Under the pieces are notes generated by a model. The model was not told the origin of the DNA and did no database searches. It saw nothing but the letters and a program-made list of their open reading frames with translations. DNA of 64,000 bases from Mermis nigrescens (taxonomy: Eukaryota; Nematoda; Enoplea; Mermithida; Mermithidae): positions 1,559,579 to 1,623,578 of the forward strand of contig JAVLUZ010000507.1 in the NCBI GenBank assembly GCA_036768485.1, written 5' to 3'. A program made the position numbers and the translations under genes. Shown here piece after piece: positions 10,505 through 23,733 of the stretch (its first letter is position 1; every line of letters starts with the position of its first letter).

Positions 10505-12470
10505 CTGAATCAAAAAATGTTAAACCAATGTCTATTTACCCGAAATATTTCATTTGCTATGTATCGCAAAAAGAAAAAATGAACCCGGAATCCTACGTAA
10601 GCTTTTATATTACTATATTAATGAATATTAATATATTGATTGATAATTAATTAATCCTTGGATATAATTTAATTTGAATTAATCCTACTTCTAGTCTTTT
10701 TCCCACAACTTCGCTCATAAATTTTAAAACTATCTCTGACAATAAGCTGACTGCGATTATAGCATTGATCTGATATATGTACATATAATTATCGTTATTC
10801 TCGCCTTACTGTTGATGAAAATTCTTAAAATTTATGCACAACGTTCTGTGAAACAGGCTGTAAGCTTACAATGATAGTAGTAAAAGTCTGTTACATTATT
10901 GAAAATTTTCTGTACCGTACCGTAGGTACTCATTCACTGGTTGATTCGAACAAGTGACATTGAATAAGGATAATAATTTCTCAAAATAATTTACTTTGTT
11001 CTAAATTAATTAGAATTAAAGGGCAACGTCGGTCCTTACTTTCCCAGCAACCATACTGACATATTTACGAAATTAATTGTTTATATCAAAACAAGTGAAT
11101 ACTCCTGAAATTCAAATTTTAATCCCGAGCAAAGCACCAGAATTTTAAGGGTAGTGCCAAAAACAGCATTTTTCGATTATTTTAAGATGTTTTTCCATAG
11201 AAAGATTTTTTATCAATTTCATTAGCGGACTCAAATATCTTCTACAGATCGATGGTATTATTAGAACGCCTTGGTGATTCTCGAGCCTCCGGAAATGCGC
11301 TTAAAAATTTGATGTCCAAGCATCTTTTGATAATCTGCTTAAATGACCTTAAATATCTTAAGGGCTAAAATAGCATGTTACTTTATTCACAGACCCCGAT
11401 CAATCTTCCGCATTTCACAAAACTATTGATCTAATCTGCTTTTAGCCTTAATCTTGTTTAACACTTCGAAAGACAAGTTCGATTTTGCTCCCTGGGTAGC
11501 CTATACCCCAAACCCTTTCTCACTCAGATGTCTGGTCATACATAGTTTGCTAGAGGTGCTTGTTCATTCTGTCACGGTTTGGAAACCCCGACTCGACAAT
11601 AAAATTTTAAAAAAACGGATTCTTATTTCTTTTATTTATAGCTAACGTATTTCGCAAACATACGAGAAAAATGTGTGTCCTCAGCTGCTAAGAAAAATGG
11701 AAAGCATGTTCGAAATTCCGCTGAAATGCATATAAATTTACCTACAAAATAATGGAAATACGAAATAAAAATTTTCCTATCGATTCCTTCGATGCCAAGA
11801 TTAATTTTTTGAAGTCTACGAATCTAACTGAAGAACGAAAAATTAATGTCAACTCCGCTCACAATTTTAATATTTTAAATTTTGACATTTGACAAGAAAC
11901 TTCTCTCGGGAGCGGATTTTATGGGTGGGGCGCGAGAGGACCGCCTCCATCGACTCATATTTGGCGAGACAAAGAACGAAAACGTATTTTTCAAAGATTT
12001 TTGATCATCTTCTATCCTGATTCTACTAATTTTTTTTGACGCTTCGCGCCGGATAATACCTATTCATTAAATTTATGTTGGAGGTTTGAGAGCGATATTT
12101 TGACGCAGGGAATAGGTTTTTGCAGCAAAAACGATTTCGTGACTCTTGGAAAATTTTCTAGAGCCTAAACAACTTTGTATCTTATAGTTTTCTATCATTT
12201 GGTAGCAATGATTCCAAAAAATTTCAGTTTCTCAGCGTCACGCTATAATGGACTTCGCTCCAAGTGAAAAAAAGAAAATAAAACAATATAGTCTCTAAAT
12301 GGATTTCTGCCCAAAATTCACTGATTCTCTGGATTTCCGCTAAAATCAAAAAAGTTCAAGCATATTTTCGCTAAAAATTTCCTACAATTTTGAATTTTTT
12401 TTGAAAAAATCTCACGCTAGAATTCATTCGAATAAAAGACGTTAGCAAACGGTGAAAAAACGCTTAGGAA
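10505..12470. other. AT-rich DNA upstream of known cathepsin Z exons
   Basis: The missing signal-peptide and propeptide exons of the minus-strand cathepsin Z gene should lie here or further up, but none could be recognised. No long ORF is present. A motif 'gacgcttcgcgccgg' at about 12039 belongs to repeat family C. Confidence 0.4.
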
Positions 12471-12559
12471 TTCGGAGAGGGGGGTGAATCAGGCACAAAA
12501 CTTTTTCAGGGCAAAAAGCGATGGGTACACGTCAAATGCACTGTCTTTGACATTTGTCA

Positions 12560-12685
12560 AAAAATGTGTATGTGGCAAGAAGCGGAGAAAATTTGTGTTT
12601 TGAGCCGAAAATGAGCCATGTACACGCTTACAAAGGCACACTTTTCAGAATTTTTTGAAAAAATCGACAATTCTGGGAGAGGGGT
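12560..12685 (+). repeat. Family C repeat fragment
   Basis: Contains 'gagccgaaaatgagccat' and 'tttttgaaaaaatcgacaat', then 'tctgggag'. Family C is a repeat often carrying the palindrome GGCGCGAAGCGCC or its variants. Other copies lie at 13550-13880, 14660-14960, 41440-41735, 42370-42690, 46850-47110 and 53290-53660. Confidence 0.5.
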
Positions 12686-12689
12686 AGGG

Positions 12690-12950
12690 GCCACACGTTG
12701 GCGTGGGGGGATAGTTTGGGGGTATGCATCCCCGGAGAAAGCCGAATAACCCCCAAAAAACCAAAACACCCCCCTCCCAATTCAATTTTTGAAATTTGTT
12801 TTTTCGCGATTTTTTGATGCCAATGGATAGTGTTCGATGAGAAACGTTGAAAAATGGTATTTTTCTGCCATACCACTGTTTTAAGACCATTTTTATTCCT
12901 TAAAAAAACTTGCATCCCCCCAGAATTTCGCTGCTGCCCATCTATGGTTG
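12690..12950 (+). repeat. Family A repeat
   Basis: Full-length-looking copy: 'gggggtatgcatcccc', 'ttttgatgccaatggatag', 'tgttcgatgagaaacg', 'tctgccatacc', ending at 'gctgcccatctatgg'. Three overlapping minus-strand ORFs here are translations of the repeat. Confidence 0.7.
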
Positions 12951-13549
12951 CGGCTATTTTGCGATGTCAATTGTTATTCTGGGGGTTCAAACGCCTTCCC
13001 CCTAATCCCTTCCTTCTAACCCCTCCCTCCAAAGAACGTGTATGTCCGTCACTATCTGTGCCTTACTTTTTATAATATTCTTTGATGTCATTGAGGCGCT
13101 GAGGCGTACGCTTCACGTAGCAAGGCTCACTGACATATTTGAGGCAGTGAAACAAATCGACTAATAACACGAGGTAAACGAAAAAGCGGAAAATGCCAAA
13201 ATGTTCCATCGATCTCCTGCTGACAACGTTCGCCAAAATCTCGACAATGACGTGTTAATTTCGAAAACAAAATTGGAGTGCAATACATATATGTGATACC
13301 TATTTCAAAGCGTAGATAAAAATGGACGATCAAAAAAATCAATATGAACCGGTTTACTGATAAAATTGAAGTTGGCATGTTTTATTTGTACTTAGCAAAC
13401 AAAGCGTAGACTTTGCCGACTTTTATTTGTCGAACAACTTGGGCGACAAGGTGATGCCTATTTCCTTTTAGGCATCATGAAGAGCAAACATGCTATGTAT
13501 AAGTTCATCAAATGCAGGCACGTAGGTGAGGGGATAGGGGACTCAGGTC

Positions 13550-13880
13550 AGCCCATAAGTATTACTGGTGGAGGTTTTGACCCCCGCAGAACGGCTGATA
13601 ATTCCTGAAAAGTGGCTCCTGAGCTGACCCCCAGAATTTCGGATTATCAGAAAAAAAATCATAGAAAATGTACTTTTTAAAGCGGTTATAGCCATATTTT
13701 AGCTCATAAGTGTCAAATTTTTAACTGCGCTTCGCGCTATTACTCATTTTTGACTTTGATTCAATTAGTTCAATTTTTTCAAATGTTTCCAAAAATTTTT
13801 TCCATGTTTTTTATAATCGAGGACGGACGAGCTCCGTTTAAAATGACGAATAGCGTTTTTGACGTGCAGTGTAGCTATGG
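13550..13880 (-). repeat. Family C repeat, reversed, with other repeat debris
   Basis: Has 'gcgcttcgcgc' near 13730, 'gattcaattagttcaa' and 'gaggacggacgagctccg', the reverse complement of the family C middle section. Confidence 0.5.
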
Positions 13881-14659
13881 TTTTTATGTCCAAAAATACA
13901 CTTTTAAAATACTCCGGGGCTGACCCCCAGATAATTTTGGACGTACGACTATTTCCTGAAAGGGTTATTCAAACGAACAAAATTGAAAATTTTTTGAAGC
14001 GAATCTGAAGGACTGTAACAGATTTTCGCATAATTCTAAGCTAATCGTGATATTGTTATATATTTTTTGTCTGCCAAACAGCCCAAGTTTTGAGGAAAAC
14101 ATGGTGAATATGTCAGAAGTTTCTGGCTTTTCCTGTAAAATTAATCATTGAAGTTTTTTAGTTAGTCCAGCTCGGTGGAATGTTGAAAAATAATTTGTGG
14201 TCATTTTGAAGGACAAGTTTTTTGTATATGATTGATGAATAAATTAAAATTTTTTAACTCTCTCAATTCTTCCTCTACTTGATAAAACATTTTTCTTAAG
14301 AAATCGCAGAACGCTTGACTAAATCATACATGCCTCCCATAAGGACATAAGAATAGCGAAATTCATAAAATCTTAAATTCAGCGAAAAACAGAATTGCCA
14401 TTTTACGAAAAAATATGTTCGTTAAAAGCTCTTTGGTAAAATAGAGAATTAGAATTGCATTTTCTGTTCTTTATAAGATAGCTCTATCACGTTGCTTCGT
14501 AGACTGTAATATATAACATTAAATATAGTGTTTTGTGCATCGTAAGAATAAGTAAGTAATTGCAATGCTGAGCGGGCTATATCAGGACCAGCATTTTGGG
14601 GTATGGCTAAAATGGTTTGTAGACTGTTCTGCACGTCGAAACTGACCATTTTGCCTTCT

Positions 14660-14960
14660 AAATATCACGGCGTTTCAGACAATGCTCGCTCTTTCTAGAA
14701 CATAAAAACGTAATAGAAATCTCAAAAAAATTCGAAAAAATTGAGTAAATTGAACAGAATATAGTAAAAAAATGTGACTGTGGCGCGAAGCGCCGAAAAT
14801 TCGAGATTTTTGAGCCAAAAATGAGCTAAAAACGCTTGCACACTTTTTATAACTTTTACCAACTTTAACAAATAATGGACAATTCTGGGGGTCACAGCCA
14901 TTTTGCGGGGGGTCAGTCGCGATTCTGGGGGAGTGGGTCAAAACCCTCCCTTAAACCCTC
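14660..14960 (+). repeat. Family C repeat
   Basis: Has 'tttcagacaatgctcgctc', 'gttcaattta'-type reverse motifs, 'ggcgcgaagcgccgaaaat' near 14782 and 'gagccaaaaatgagctaaa', ending in a G-rich block. It is inserted between two copies of a short sequence ('gaaaaataatttgtgg', 14185 and 15312), so the area is nested repeats. Confidence 0.6.
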
Positions 14961-15690
14961 CTCCCAAGAACACGTATGATACCCACCATTTTTAGGCCCA
15001 AAAAAGGCACAACCCCCAGAATTCCCATGCTGTGCATGTCTGATCAAAAGTCCCCCAACCTTCTCCCAAGAAAAGGGTATGTCTTACCTCAACCTAGAAT
15101 CTGATCTGTAAAACCTACCGCCAAGATCAATAACCCCTAGAATTGAATTTTTGGCGTATTGAGATTATTGTCGATTTTGACCCTTTCCAGAATTTGGCTG
15201 CTGCCCACGTAGGGTCTTGACACTAAGCCATTGCGAGAAACGCGTTATGCAAAATATCTATCACGTTGCTCCGTGGATTGTAATATATAACTCTGTTGAA
15301 AAATGTGGAATATTGAAAAATAATTTGTGGCCATTTTGAAGGACAAGAAAGTTTTGAAGGACAAAAAAGTCTTCAACAAGAAAGCCGTCTCTTTCGTTTT
15401 TCACTAATTGGTTGAATTGTTGATGCTCTCGAATCGCCTTACTGCAAAAAGTCTCAAGAATTTCGAAACAGACTAAATAACAGTGATAAAAAGATGTAAA
15501 CAGTAAAAATGCTAAAGATAATAAAAACGATATTCATATCGTTAACGATATTTTTGGGGTCGTCGTTTTCGTTAACGAAACGTTATTTTTCTGAAGAAAT
15601 ATCGTTAATGGAAACGATTTTTTCACTAACGATAACAACGTTACATTTATGTAACACAGCAAAAAATTTATATTTTACATTTAGATGACT

Positions 15691-16515
15691 ACTAGCAAAG
15701 AAAAATGCTCCGATGGAACAAAAAAGGGGAATATATTTGGGATTGTGAATTATCGAGGATGTAAAAGGAGGGGACTAGGAAGAATCTCCCCATGTTATAT
15801 GCCAAAAATCGCAAAATATGTAAAAAATCAGACTTTCTCTAAACAATGCAAAAAATCGAAGTATATTCTGCGGTCTCTGAAAAAACGTATTATTTTAAAA
15901 TAATTTTTTCTGATTGAATTGACATAATATCTTAAAAGCATATTACGTAATGCAACTTTTTGCAGACTTCATTCAACTTTGAGTTGCTTAATAATGTGAC
16001 TGAAAATGAAATGGTGTTAACAAATCATAATTAAGTTGTTCGTATTTCATTATTACTAAGCATGTCACTTAGCAGATACAGCCATTCTAAGTGTCAAAGT
16101 GCAAGCAATATTCAAATTACCAAAAAATTGATTGAAAAAAGCAGCGAATTAGCAATGCAGTAGCTAAGCGAATTGAATGAAATAGTACATATCGATGAAC
16201 TCAAGACAATCGATGATATTGTTGGTTCAAAGCAGTAGGAAACACGGAAGCTGACGTGCAACAGACCTTATGTAGATACTCTTCTACACATGTCTACACC
16301 AATTGTTTACTAAACTTTTACATTTTTCAAAGGCCGCAGAATATACTTCGATTTTTTGCATTGTTTAGAGAAAGTCTGATTTTTTACATATTTTGCGATT
16401 CTTGGCATATAACATAGGGAGATTTTCCTAGTCCCCTCCTTTTACATCCTCGATAATTCACAATCCCAAGTATATTCGTCTTTTTTGTTCCATCGGAGCA
16501 TTTTTCTTTGCTAGT
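15691..16515. mobile_element. Foldback element, family D copy 2
   Basis: An 825-bp element with inverted arms of about 200 bp (15691-15895 and 16330-16515). It starts 'actagcaaagaaaaatgctc' and ends with the reverse complement. An internal motif 'aaaggaggggactagg' is itself similar to the terminus. The interior has no transposase. The ORF at 15685-15903 is the arm read through and is not a gene. Confidence 0.8.
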
Positions 16516-16659
16516 ACCCCACTTTTAATTAGCAAGATTTGGAAATAGAATACTAGATTTCATTTACTGTGCGGTTCTTCTAATAATTGAATGGTTTAAA
16601 CTTTGCAAAGCTACTAGTTGTAGAAGAAACAAACATTCTGATTAGTAATTCTTATGTTA

Positions 16660-19058
16660 CGTAGAACATCCTGTAAAGAAATATGCTTCCAAAACTTTCT
16701 AGAGCTCAACTTAATTTACATTTTAAACTTTTTACAAGAGTGTAAAGAATTTTAGTGGGATTAAGAATTTCGATATTGCTCTGATATAACGATCAGCATT
16801 TATTAAGAAATGAAACCTCTATAATGTTCTAAGAACAAATTAACATTAGGTGTTAATCACTTTACACTACTCTTCATGCGCCCCTAGCAGACGTATCCAC
16901 ATCTGTTTCCATATATATTTTACGACTTTAGAGAAAAAATAAGTTACCATGAGGCTCTAGAATGAAGCTTATTATATAGTGTAAACATTACACTAGCAAT
17001 GAGTGTAAAGAAGATTTTAGTCGGATTTGTAAATTCGGTATTACTCGGATATTACGATCAACATTCATGAAAAAATTACGTCTCCATAACGGTTTAATGA
17101 CAAATAGACACAGATGTAAACCACTTTACATCACTGTTGAGTATAAACAAACGCGCCCAGCTGACGTCCCTTATTTGATTCCATGTAAATTTTCAGATTT
17201 TGGCAAAAAATTTAGGTTTTTCCAAAGCTCTAGAACGAAGATAAACCACTTTACATCACTGTTGAGTGTAAACAAACGAGCCCAGCTGACGTCCCTTATT
17301 TGATTCCATGTAAATTTTCAGATTTCGGCAAAAAATTCAGGTTTTCGCAAAGCTCTAGAACGAAGATTAATTAGCAGTGTAAACTTTACACAAACGCCTA
17401 GTGTAAAGAGGATTTTATTCCGATTTGTAAATCTGATATTACTCGGATATTATTATCAACATTTATGAAAAAATTGCATGTCTACAATGGTCTGAGGACA
17501 AATAAACAATGAGTGTAAACTACTTTACATCACTGTTGGATGTAAACAAACGCGCCTACGTGACGTCTCACATTTGATTCTTTGAAAATTTCTAGACTCC
17601 AGGAAAAAAATTAGGTTTCTGGAATGCTCAAAAACGAAGATAAATACATATGTAGTGTAAACTTCATATAAACACCTAGTGTAAAGAAGATTTTGGTCAG
17701 ATTCGTAATTTTGATATTGTTCCGATATTACGATTAATATTTATGAAAAAATTAAGTCTCCATAATGTTCTATGGGCAAACTAACAATAGGTGTAAACCA
17801 CTTTACAACACTGTAGAGTGTAAACATATGCGCCAGACTGGCATATCAAATTTGGTTCCTGGTCCATTTCTAGACTTGATAATCGTGTCCCTGACTCATA
17901 ACCGGAGAAGCAGGCAGAAAAAACAAGACAGAAACGCATTTTAAACACCAAATTTTTGACTTTACACTCGCTAAATATTAATGTATAGACAATTTGCTTT
18001 GACGTGCACCCGATATAAAGCACTTTATTTTTATTCTATTGGACTTATCCCGACTTCTGGACGGAGAAAGTGGCGAACGACAAAACGCAACAAAAACGTA
18101 TTTTCCATCATTTAGAACACTGTAAACTTTAAAATTCCGTACCGAACTCCCCATTGAGTTTAAAGAAATTCGGTTTGGTACAATTTGTAGCTTTTAAATC
18201 GTAGTACATTCCTGTGTGCCAAAATTCTCTTGCAAAAATTATTTGGTATGATTTATTAATCAAATTCGGAAAAAACGTGTTTTTTCGCCCATTTTTTACC
18301 TCTGATTTCGAACTTTACACCCCCATAAATAACTCAATATTGCGTTTTTTAAATGCACTTTGCTGCGATGTGTAGCCCCTGAGAGGCACTTTATTAGCTG
18401 CTGTATTCAATTTACCCTGACTCATAAGCGGAAAAATTTGGCAGAGAAATCTTAGTTAAAATCCGTTTTTACACCATCCACTAGAGTGTAAACTTTAAAC
18501 CCCAGGATCTAACTCACCATAGAGCGTAGAAGACTTTGCTTATATGCAGAATGTAGCCCTTTATCCGCTCTACATTTCTGTCAGAAAACATTTCAAAAAA
18601 CTCATAACCGGAGTTAGTATCAGACATAAGCAGGTTGAAAACTCGACCAAAAAGTGCTTTTTCACCCCAGATTTTCGCACTCTTTACACTGCCATTCGAT
18701 AACTAATGCGAATTTCAAAAAACAAAAAAAGCGCCATCTGTAGAATTCATCCCTCTATTATCCTATGCTGTTCAATTCTTCGAGTCATCAATACTGAGTT
18801 GTCCACATGCCGCATTATAAATGTCCCAAAATTTGTCCTATGTTATAACGTTACACAAAAACTTTACACCTTCTTTACACAGTCAGTTTTGAGTTTTAAG
18901 AAAAACAAAAAACACGGGCAGCGACTTTTTTTATTATCTTTTTTTTAAAAAAACCGCACCTTCCAGAAGTGTCCCGTTATAGCTGTAGGGGAGGGTGCAC
19001 AGGTGTTAGGGGTACCCAAGTATATTATAGGTATGCGCTAACGCGCTACCTATGATAA
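16660..19058. repeat. Family E tract, copy 2, longest
   Basis: About 2.4 kb of units containing 'agtgtaaagaagatttta' and 'gtgtaaacaaacg', many forming TTTACAC...GTGTAAA inverted pairs. The tract closes with the hairpin 'ggtatgcgctaacgcgctac' at 19029-19048 and 'ctatgata'. It includes a recent tandem duplication at 17117-17366. Confidence 0.6.
17117..17366. repeat. 125-bp near-identical tandem duplication
   Basis: Two adjacent copies, 17117-17241 and 17242-17366, each starting 'taaaccactttacatcactg' and containing 'ccagctgacgtcccttattt'. They differ at only a few bases, far fewer than other family E units, so the duplication is recent. Confidence 0.75.
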
Positions 19059-19059
19059 A

Positions 19060-20900
19060 TACTTGACTATATTTTAACTTTGTTAATTAGAATTAACTAG
19101 TTAACATTGTTGTTAGTTAGTAAAGATATAGTTAACAAAAATAAAGTTAAGTACGGCCTAAAAGGGCGGAGTTATCTATATCTCAATTAACAATATATTC
19201 AACTATGCCAACACTACCACCCGGGCACTCCTGCCTAACCCTAGTGAACTTACGAATCGGCTAATTGTTTTACTATCTCCCCAAAAACGTAGACGACCTT
19301 CCGAATTTAAGGGGGACGAAAATTTTGAAGTCTAATATCTTAACAACTACTCGAAGGTAGACAAAAATAATGGTGTTTTCGAGCTTCCCACAGCGAGATC
19401 TACGCATGAAAAAGTTTCAAAAAATTTAAATTTATTCGAATTATATTGAGAAATTTTTAAAATATGCCGCATGTAAATAAATAGGCGCGAAGAACCAGAA
19501 AATTTTATGCTTATCAGTTCAAAAGTGTGCTAAAATCTATTTAAGCAGTCGTTCTGATGAACTTTAATAATTTTCCATTTTTCCCTTTAGGAAACCGTTG
19601 CGAAAAATCTGCGTACTTAAAAAATTTCGGGGACTAGTCCTCCACAGTTTCCCACAGCTACGCTACTGTATCTCCAAAGTATTTTTATCTTACAGTTACC
19701 ATGAATATGTGAATTTATTCTAAGAGGATATCTAACTATTCCTGTTATTTAATTATCTCTGATCAACATGTATATACCTACTTGTAGTATGTGCATTATA
19801 GCAGAACATTGCAGAAGAAATTTCGTTCAGTAACAATAATAGTGTTGCCTTTCAGCTGGCATTTTAATCAGGATTTACTACTAATGAGGGCGATGTTTTA
19901 AATTCAAGATCTTTTTCGGAACGGGTCAGTAACTTGATCTTTTATTTGTTCAGTGCAGACAGGCAAACAAATGCAAAAGACCACAGTATCGATCGGTATC
20001 TCGTTATGGACGCATTAGTGCTCAAAGAGTTAAATCAACCTTTCCGTTTCATTGACTGATACACACACCCGTGCCCAAAAAGCCAAATTATGTATTCCAT
20101 ATTTGCTTACTGAATTTAAGTAGCAGTCGTACTGTAGAAATTAGAAAGCATAGATGTACTACGCTTAAAATTATCTGCCTTTAGAACCAAGGTCGAAAAC
20201 TACTTCAAATCAAGAAACCACGTATTATTCGCTGTTTCTAAACAACCAAAATAAAAAAGATTCAAAGCAGTAAAAAACCTCCGCTTTCTTGACAGAAAAG
20301 GACGAAATTGTTTTTATCCTTAATTTTCCTTCATACGGCTTTTTTTCTAAAAAAACGGAGACTTTATTCATTCGTTTGCTTCCAGGCACAACATTCCAGG
20401 AATTTCTTTCAAGATCTGAAAACTCACTGGCTGCTGCACATATTCCATGAGACGGATTGTCTAACCTGGTAAACTTAACGATAGCTGCGATAAGCGCTTC
20501 TATATCATGGCAACAAAAACTTATAGGTCTCATATTATGAAATTGGTAAAAATTTGACTGCAGTTTTCAGCTTAAAACCTACTATGGGCCGAAAAGTTAC
20601 CAAATAACAAAATTCTAACAATTTATTTGCAAAACTCAGTCAAAAATCATTTTATCAGATCGTAAATTCAAAAAACTTAAGTAAACGGCTTCGGATGTTC
20701 AAAAATAATTGAATAAATGTATAAAACGGCGGGAAACTGCTTTAAAATTGCACTTAATTTTTTTATTTCTGCTTACACTACTTGGTAGTTTACATGATAG
20801 ATAAAAATGTGTCGATGGTAAAATAATTAAACGGTAGTATATTAGATTTTAGCGTTCTTCAAATATTTCGCCTTCTGCAATTAGCTTCAAATCCTTAACA
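19060..20900. other. Intergenic DNA, no gene recognised
   Basis: No recognised gene or complete element. A minus-strand ORF at 20225-20533 (102 codons) has no domain I recognise. A stretch near 19630 ('ggggactagtcctcc') matches repeat debris at 49990. Confidence 0.4.
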
Positions 20901-21267
20901 TGTCGCCTGTGACGTCATTATGCCAGTCCAAGACAGAATTATCTAAAAAATACTTGAGCCGATCCGCGCGAAAATAAAACTGAGTAGGCGGAGTCGTAAT
21001 TCTACTCTCTACGATTATTCGTGAGCTCGTTACAGTCTCCGCCTCTTTTTTGAGTAAAACCCACCAGTCGCTTCGTAGGACCTTTCACGTTTTAGCCTGC
21101 GGCTCAATTTACTTTGCAGATTAATTCTACATAGTAGGTATCTATACTTAAGAGCATTAGCTCGTATTCTCGTTACGTTTGAATACTATTCGTATAAATT
21201 TGAATTTATTCCGATATTGGATATTCAAATTTCGGGCCATTATAGGAAAAAGAATAACACGACTAAC
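20900..21267. promoter_or_regulatory. Candidate regulatory region with CRE-like site
   Basis: A palindromic TGACGTCA (CRE/ATF consensus) lies at 20910-20917, about 350 bp upstream of a candidate first coding exon. CpG dinucleotides are denser here than in the flanking repeats, and 'ggcggagtcgtaa' and 'ttacagtctccgcc' form an imperfect inverted pair. The promoter role is inference only. Confidence 0.25.
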
Positions 21268-21384
21268 ATGCTTTTCTCGCCACCAGGACACTACTTGATT
21301 CCTCAACAGGCGGCTCAGATGACCCCGGCGGTATTGAATTCAACTATGCCGACGACGGAAATCGGGCACCCGGGCCAAATAACC
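21268..21384 (+). CDS. Candidate initiator exon, possibly eya exon 1
   Basis: An ATG at 21268 opens 39 codons beginning MLFSPPGHYLIPQQAAQ and ending GHPGQIT at the strong donor 'gtaagc' in phase 0. That phase fits the alternative acceptor 'cag' at 36364-36366 of the first recognised eya exon. The amino-acid composition (Pro, Gln, Thr, Ser) is that of a disordered N-terminus. The sequence sits in repeat-poor DNA. There is no homology I can name, so assignment to eya rests on strand, phase and position. An internal acceptor 'tctcgccaccag' would give a shorter exon. Confidence 0.35.
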
Positions 21385-22460
21385 GTAAGCGACGCTATTT
21401 AACTTTCCTTAATTTTCTCATTCGTTTACAGTACCGACAACTAAAGGTTGTACTAAGCGTACGCGTTAATGTAATTTTGTTCAAATTTCCGGGCGTCGTG
21501 TGAAAGTCCACGAATTTGAATCATCCGCGTGCTATTAAGCTTTAACGTGCATATATTATAAAAGCGACGAAATTCAATCCTGGCCCCGATCAGCTAACAT
21601 TCTATGGTATATGGCCGAATAAGAAAATAATCCGATTCAGATACCCGAGATTCTCCGATCTCCAACCTTGGGGCGAATACGTTTACGTATTACTCTACCT
21701 GGCTGGGGGTTTGCTATTACAAATTGTATCAATTGATACTTTTTGCGTTAAATACCTGCAGGAGCGGCTTGCATACCTTCATACCTTCATAGTAATAATA
21801 ATACTAATAATAATATGGAATAAGAATACAAGAGAGACCTGACACACGTTGGACGACGATGAGGCATTGGTTTACAGTGAATATGAAACGAAATACGGTT
21901 CCGCCGTTATATGCTAAAAGATCACGTGATACCGGGTATCACGTTTTTCAAGAAAAGCAGATTTTGTATCCGGCCCTTGCTGCAATGTGCTAGTTTCGAG
22001 TTCGCATTTCGCAGAACTCGGTCGTTTTTCGTACACGATAGTTTATTAGCAATCATGTAGGCATGAATTTCCAATGCGATTATTTTCGTTCAGGTTTCAA
22101 ATACAATACATTAATTAAAATAATTATACTTTAATTACGGTCATTTTTATAAATTTTATCTCATAAGTTTGACGGTGCCTTACTTGCTTACCTATTTCGG
22201 TGCTAAAATGGTCAGCGTCGTTTTCCTGCGATCGTTCATTGACATGTTAGAATCGATCCGTCATTGTGTAAGCTTACGATTATTCAGTTAGTGATGTGAC
22301 CTGAGTTTTTCATAATATGGAAAAGACGATTGAGTGAGATTTCGTCATTTTAGTAATATTTAAATTTAGGAAGCTTTTTATCACTATATTATATTAGAAA
22401 AAATTTGAAATCGGTTGCGATCGCTTTTATTAACCCGTGATTATATTGCACGATTTTTTC
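21385..22460. other. Repeat-poor non-coding DNA
   Basis: If the exon at 21268 is real, this is the start of a ~15-kb intron. It contains a near-perfect 19-bp palindrome 'cgtgataccgggtatcacg' at 21924-21942 and an AAT/ACT-rich microsatellite at about 21779-21830. No coding region is recognised. Confidence 0.4.
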
Positions 22461-22499
22461 ATGATGGATATCTGAAAAAATTTTCTTAAGGTTTCTCAT

Positions 22500-22740
22500 A
22501 ACCGCTTTTCGACAGTCGCGAGAAACATTGACATAGGGGGTGGGGCTCTGAACATCAGAATACAGAAGGCTCCAGAATTTATTTTCGAAAGTATTTTTTC
22601 TTTTTCTGCGATTCTTTGATGCAAAATAAGGAACGTCGAAAAATATTGTTTTTTGCCTCATCATAAAATTTTCAGCTTTTTTACATTTAAAATTTTTTTG
22701 GAAGCCAGAACCCTATAATTTATGGGCTGCTCATGTATGG
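22500..22740 (+). repeat. Degenerate family A repeat
   Basis: Weak but collinear match: 'tttctgcgattctttgatgc', 'aacgtcgaaaaatattg', 'tgcctcatc', ending 'gggctgctcatgtatgg'. Confidence 0.45.
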
Positions 22741-22942
22741 TTGTGCTTACGAGTTTAATTACTACATTTTGCCTCTGTCCTCCAAAAAGAGAGATCGTGA
22801 ATTTTTAGACAATTAAATCATGAATTTCAGCTGATTATCAAGTTCTACATATTTTTTTGATCATGTGACTAACTCGGTCAATTGCTTTCATAATCCTACA
22901 GTAAGCCATATTTCCGGTCTAACCTCGTAAACGGCTTTTTAC

Positions 22943-23302
22943 GTGTGTAAGCATCTTACTGTTCACAAGGGACATAAATCTGTGCTTACTACATCGCCAT
23001 TACGAAATTCGATCATCCCTCGTCCAAAAAGTTTGTTTCCGGCTGTCAAAAGCGACATTTTGAGCGACTCCTCTGACAAGCTTGTCATTGTTTTACCTGC
23101 GAGTCCGACGCTAAATAAAAGCATGTATTTTGACAATTCGTTTGGTATGTTTGGCCACTTGCTTCGTTCGTCACATTTTTTTACATCAGCTATAGGTCTG
23201 ACTCTAATTTTGAGCACTTCATTAGATCGACATGTAGCCATTCTAATATATAACGCTAAAACTCACATTAAGCCATATTATGCTTGCTTGCCCCACCCAT
23301 AA
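22943..23302. other. Unassigned open region on both strands
   Basis: Open for 119 codons on plus and 92 codons on minus (22963-23241), with GC content above the surroundings. Neither translation shows a domain I recognise. It could be an old retrocopy, an exon, or chance. Confidence 0.2.
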
Positions 23303-23733
23303 AATGCATACCATAGAATGAACTTCGAAAGTTCATAAATAATTTTGAAAGCTAGCCCATGTTTTAGGCATATTTGACTCACACTTACTTACATATATGC
23401 ACCTATGTAGGCGTAATAAGTATGACGCTTAATTCATTACGATAATACGACGCCATTGTTCGCGTATATTGCGCAAATTTTTTTTCACTCTAACCACCGT
23501 TTGGAATTCGATATCAGTTTGGGCATATCAATTTTCGCAAATTTAACGAAATAATGGCACGTGCTGCTAGTCTCATAAGTACCACTCCTAATGAAGAATA
23601 CGGTAGCTCACGTAAGCGTGCGTAATGATGGTATACTGTAGCTGACGATTCGTGAAATTATTTTTGTTTTACACGGGAGAATTATTTAAGTGAACGATGA
23701 CGGATCCTTCAAGGCGATTAAAAAATTATTTTT

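Noticed and set aside
20225..20533. 102-codon minus-strand ORF
   Set aside because: No recognisable domain, splice partner or neighbour. Kept only as a note in the intergenic entry.
22943..23302. Plus and minus ORFs as a gene
   Set aside because: Both strands are open and neither matches a family I know. Listed as an unassigned region only.
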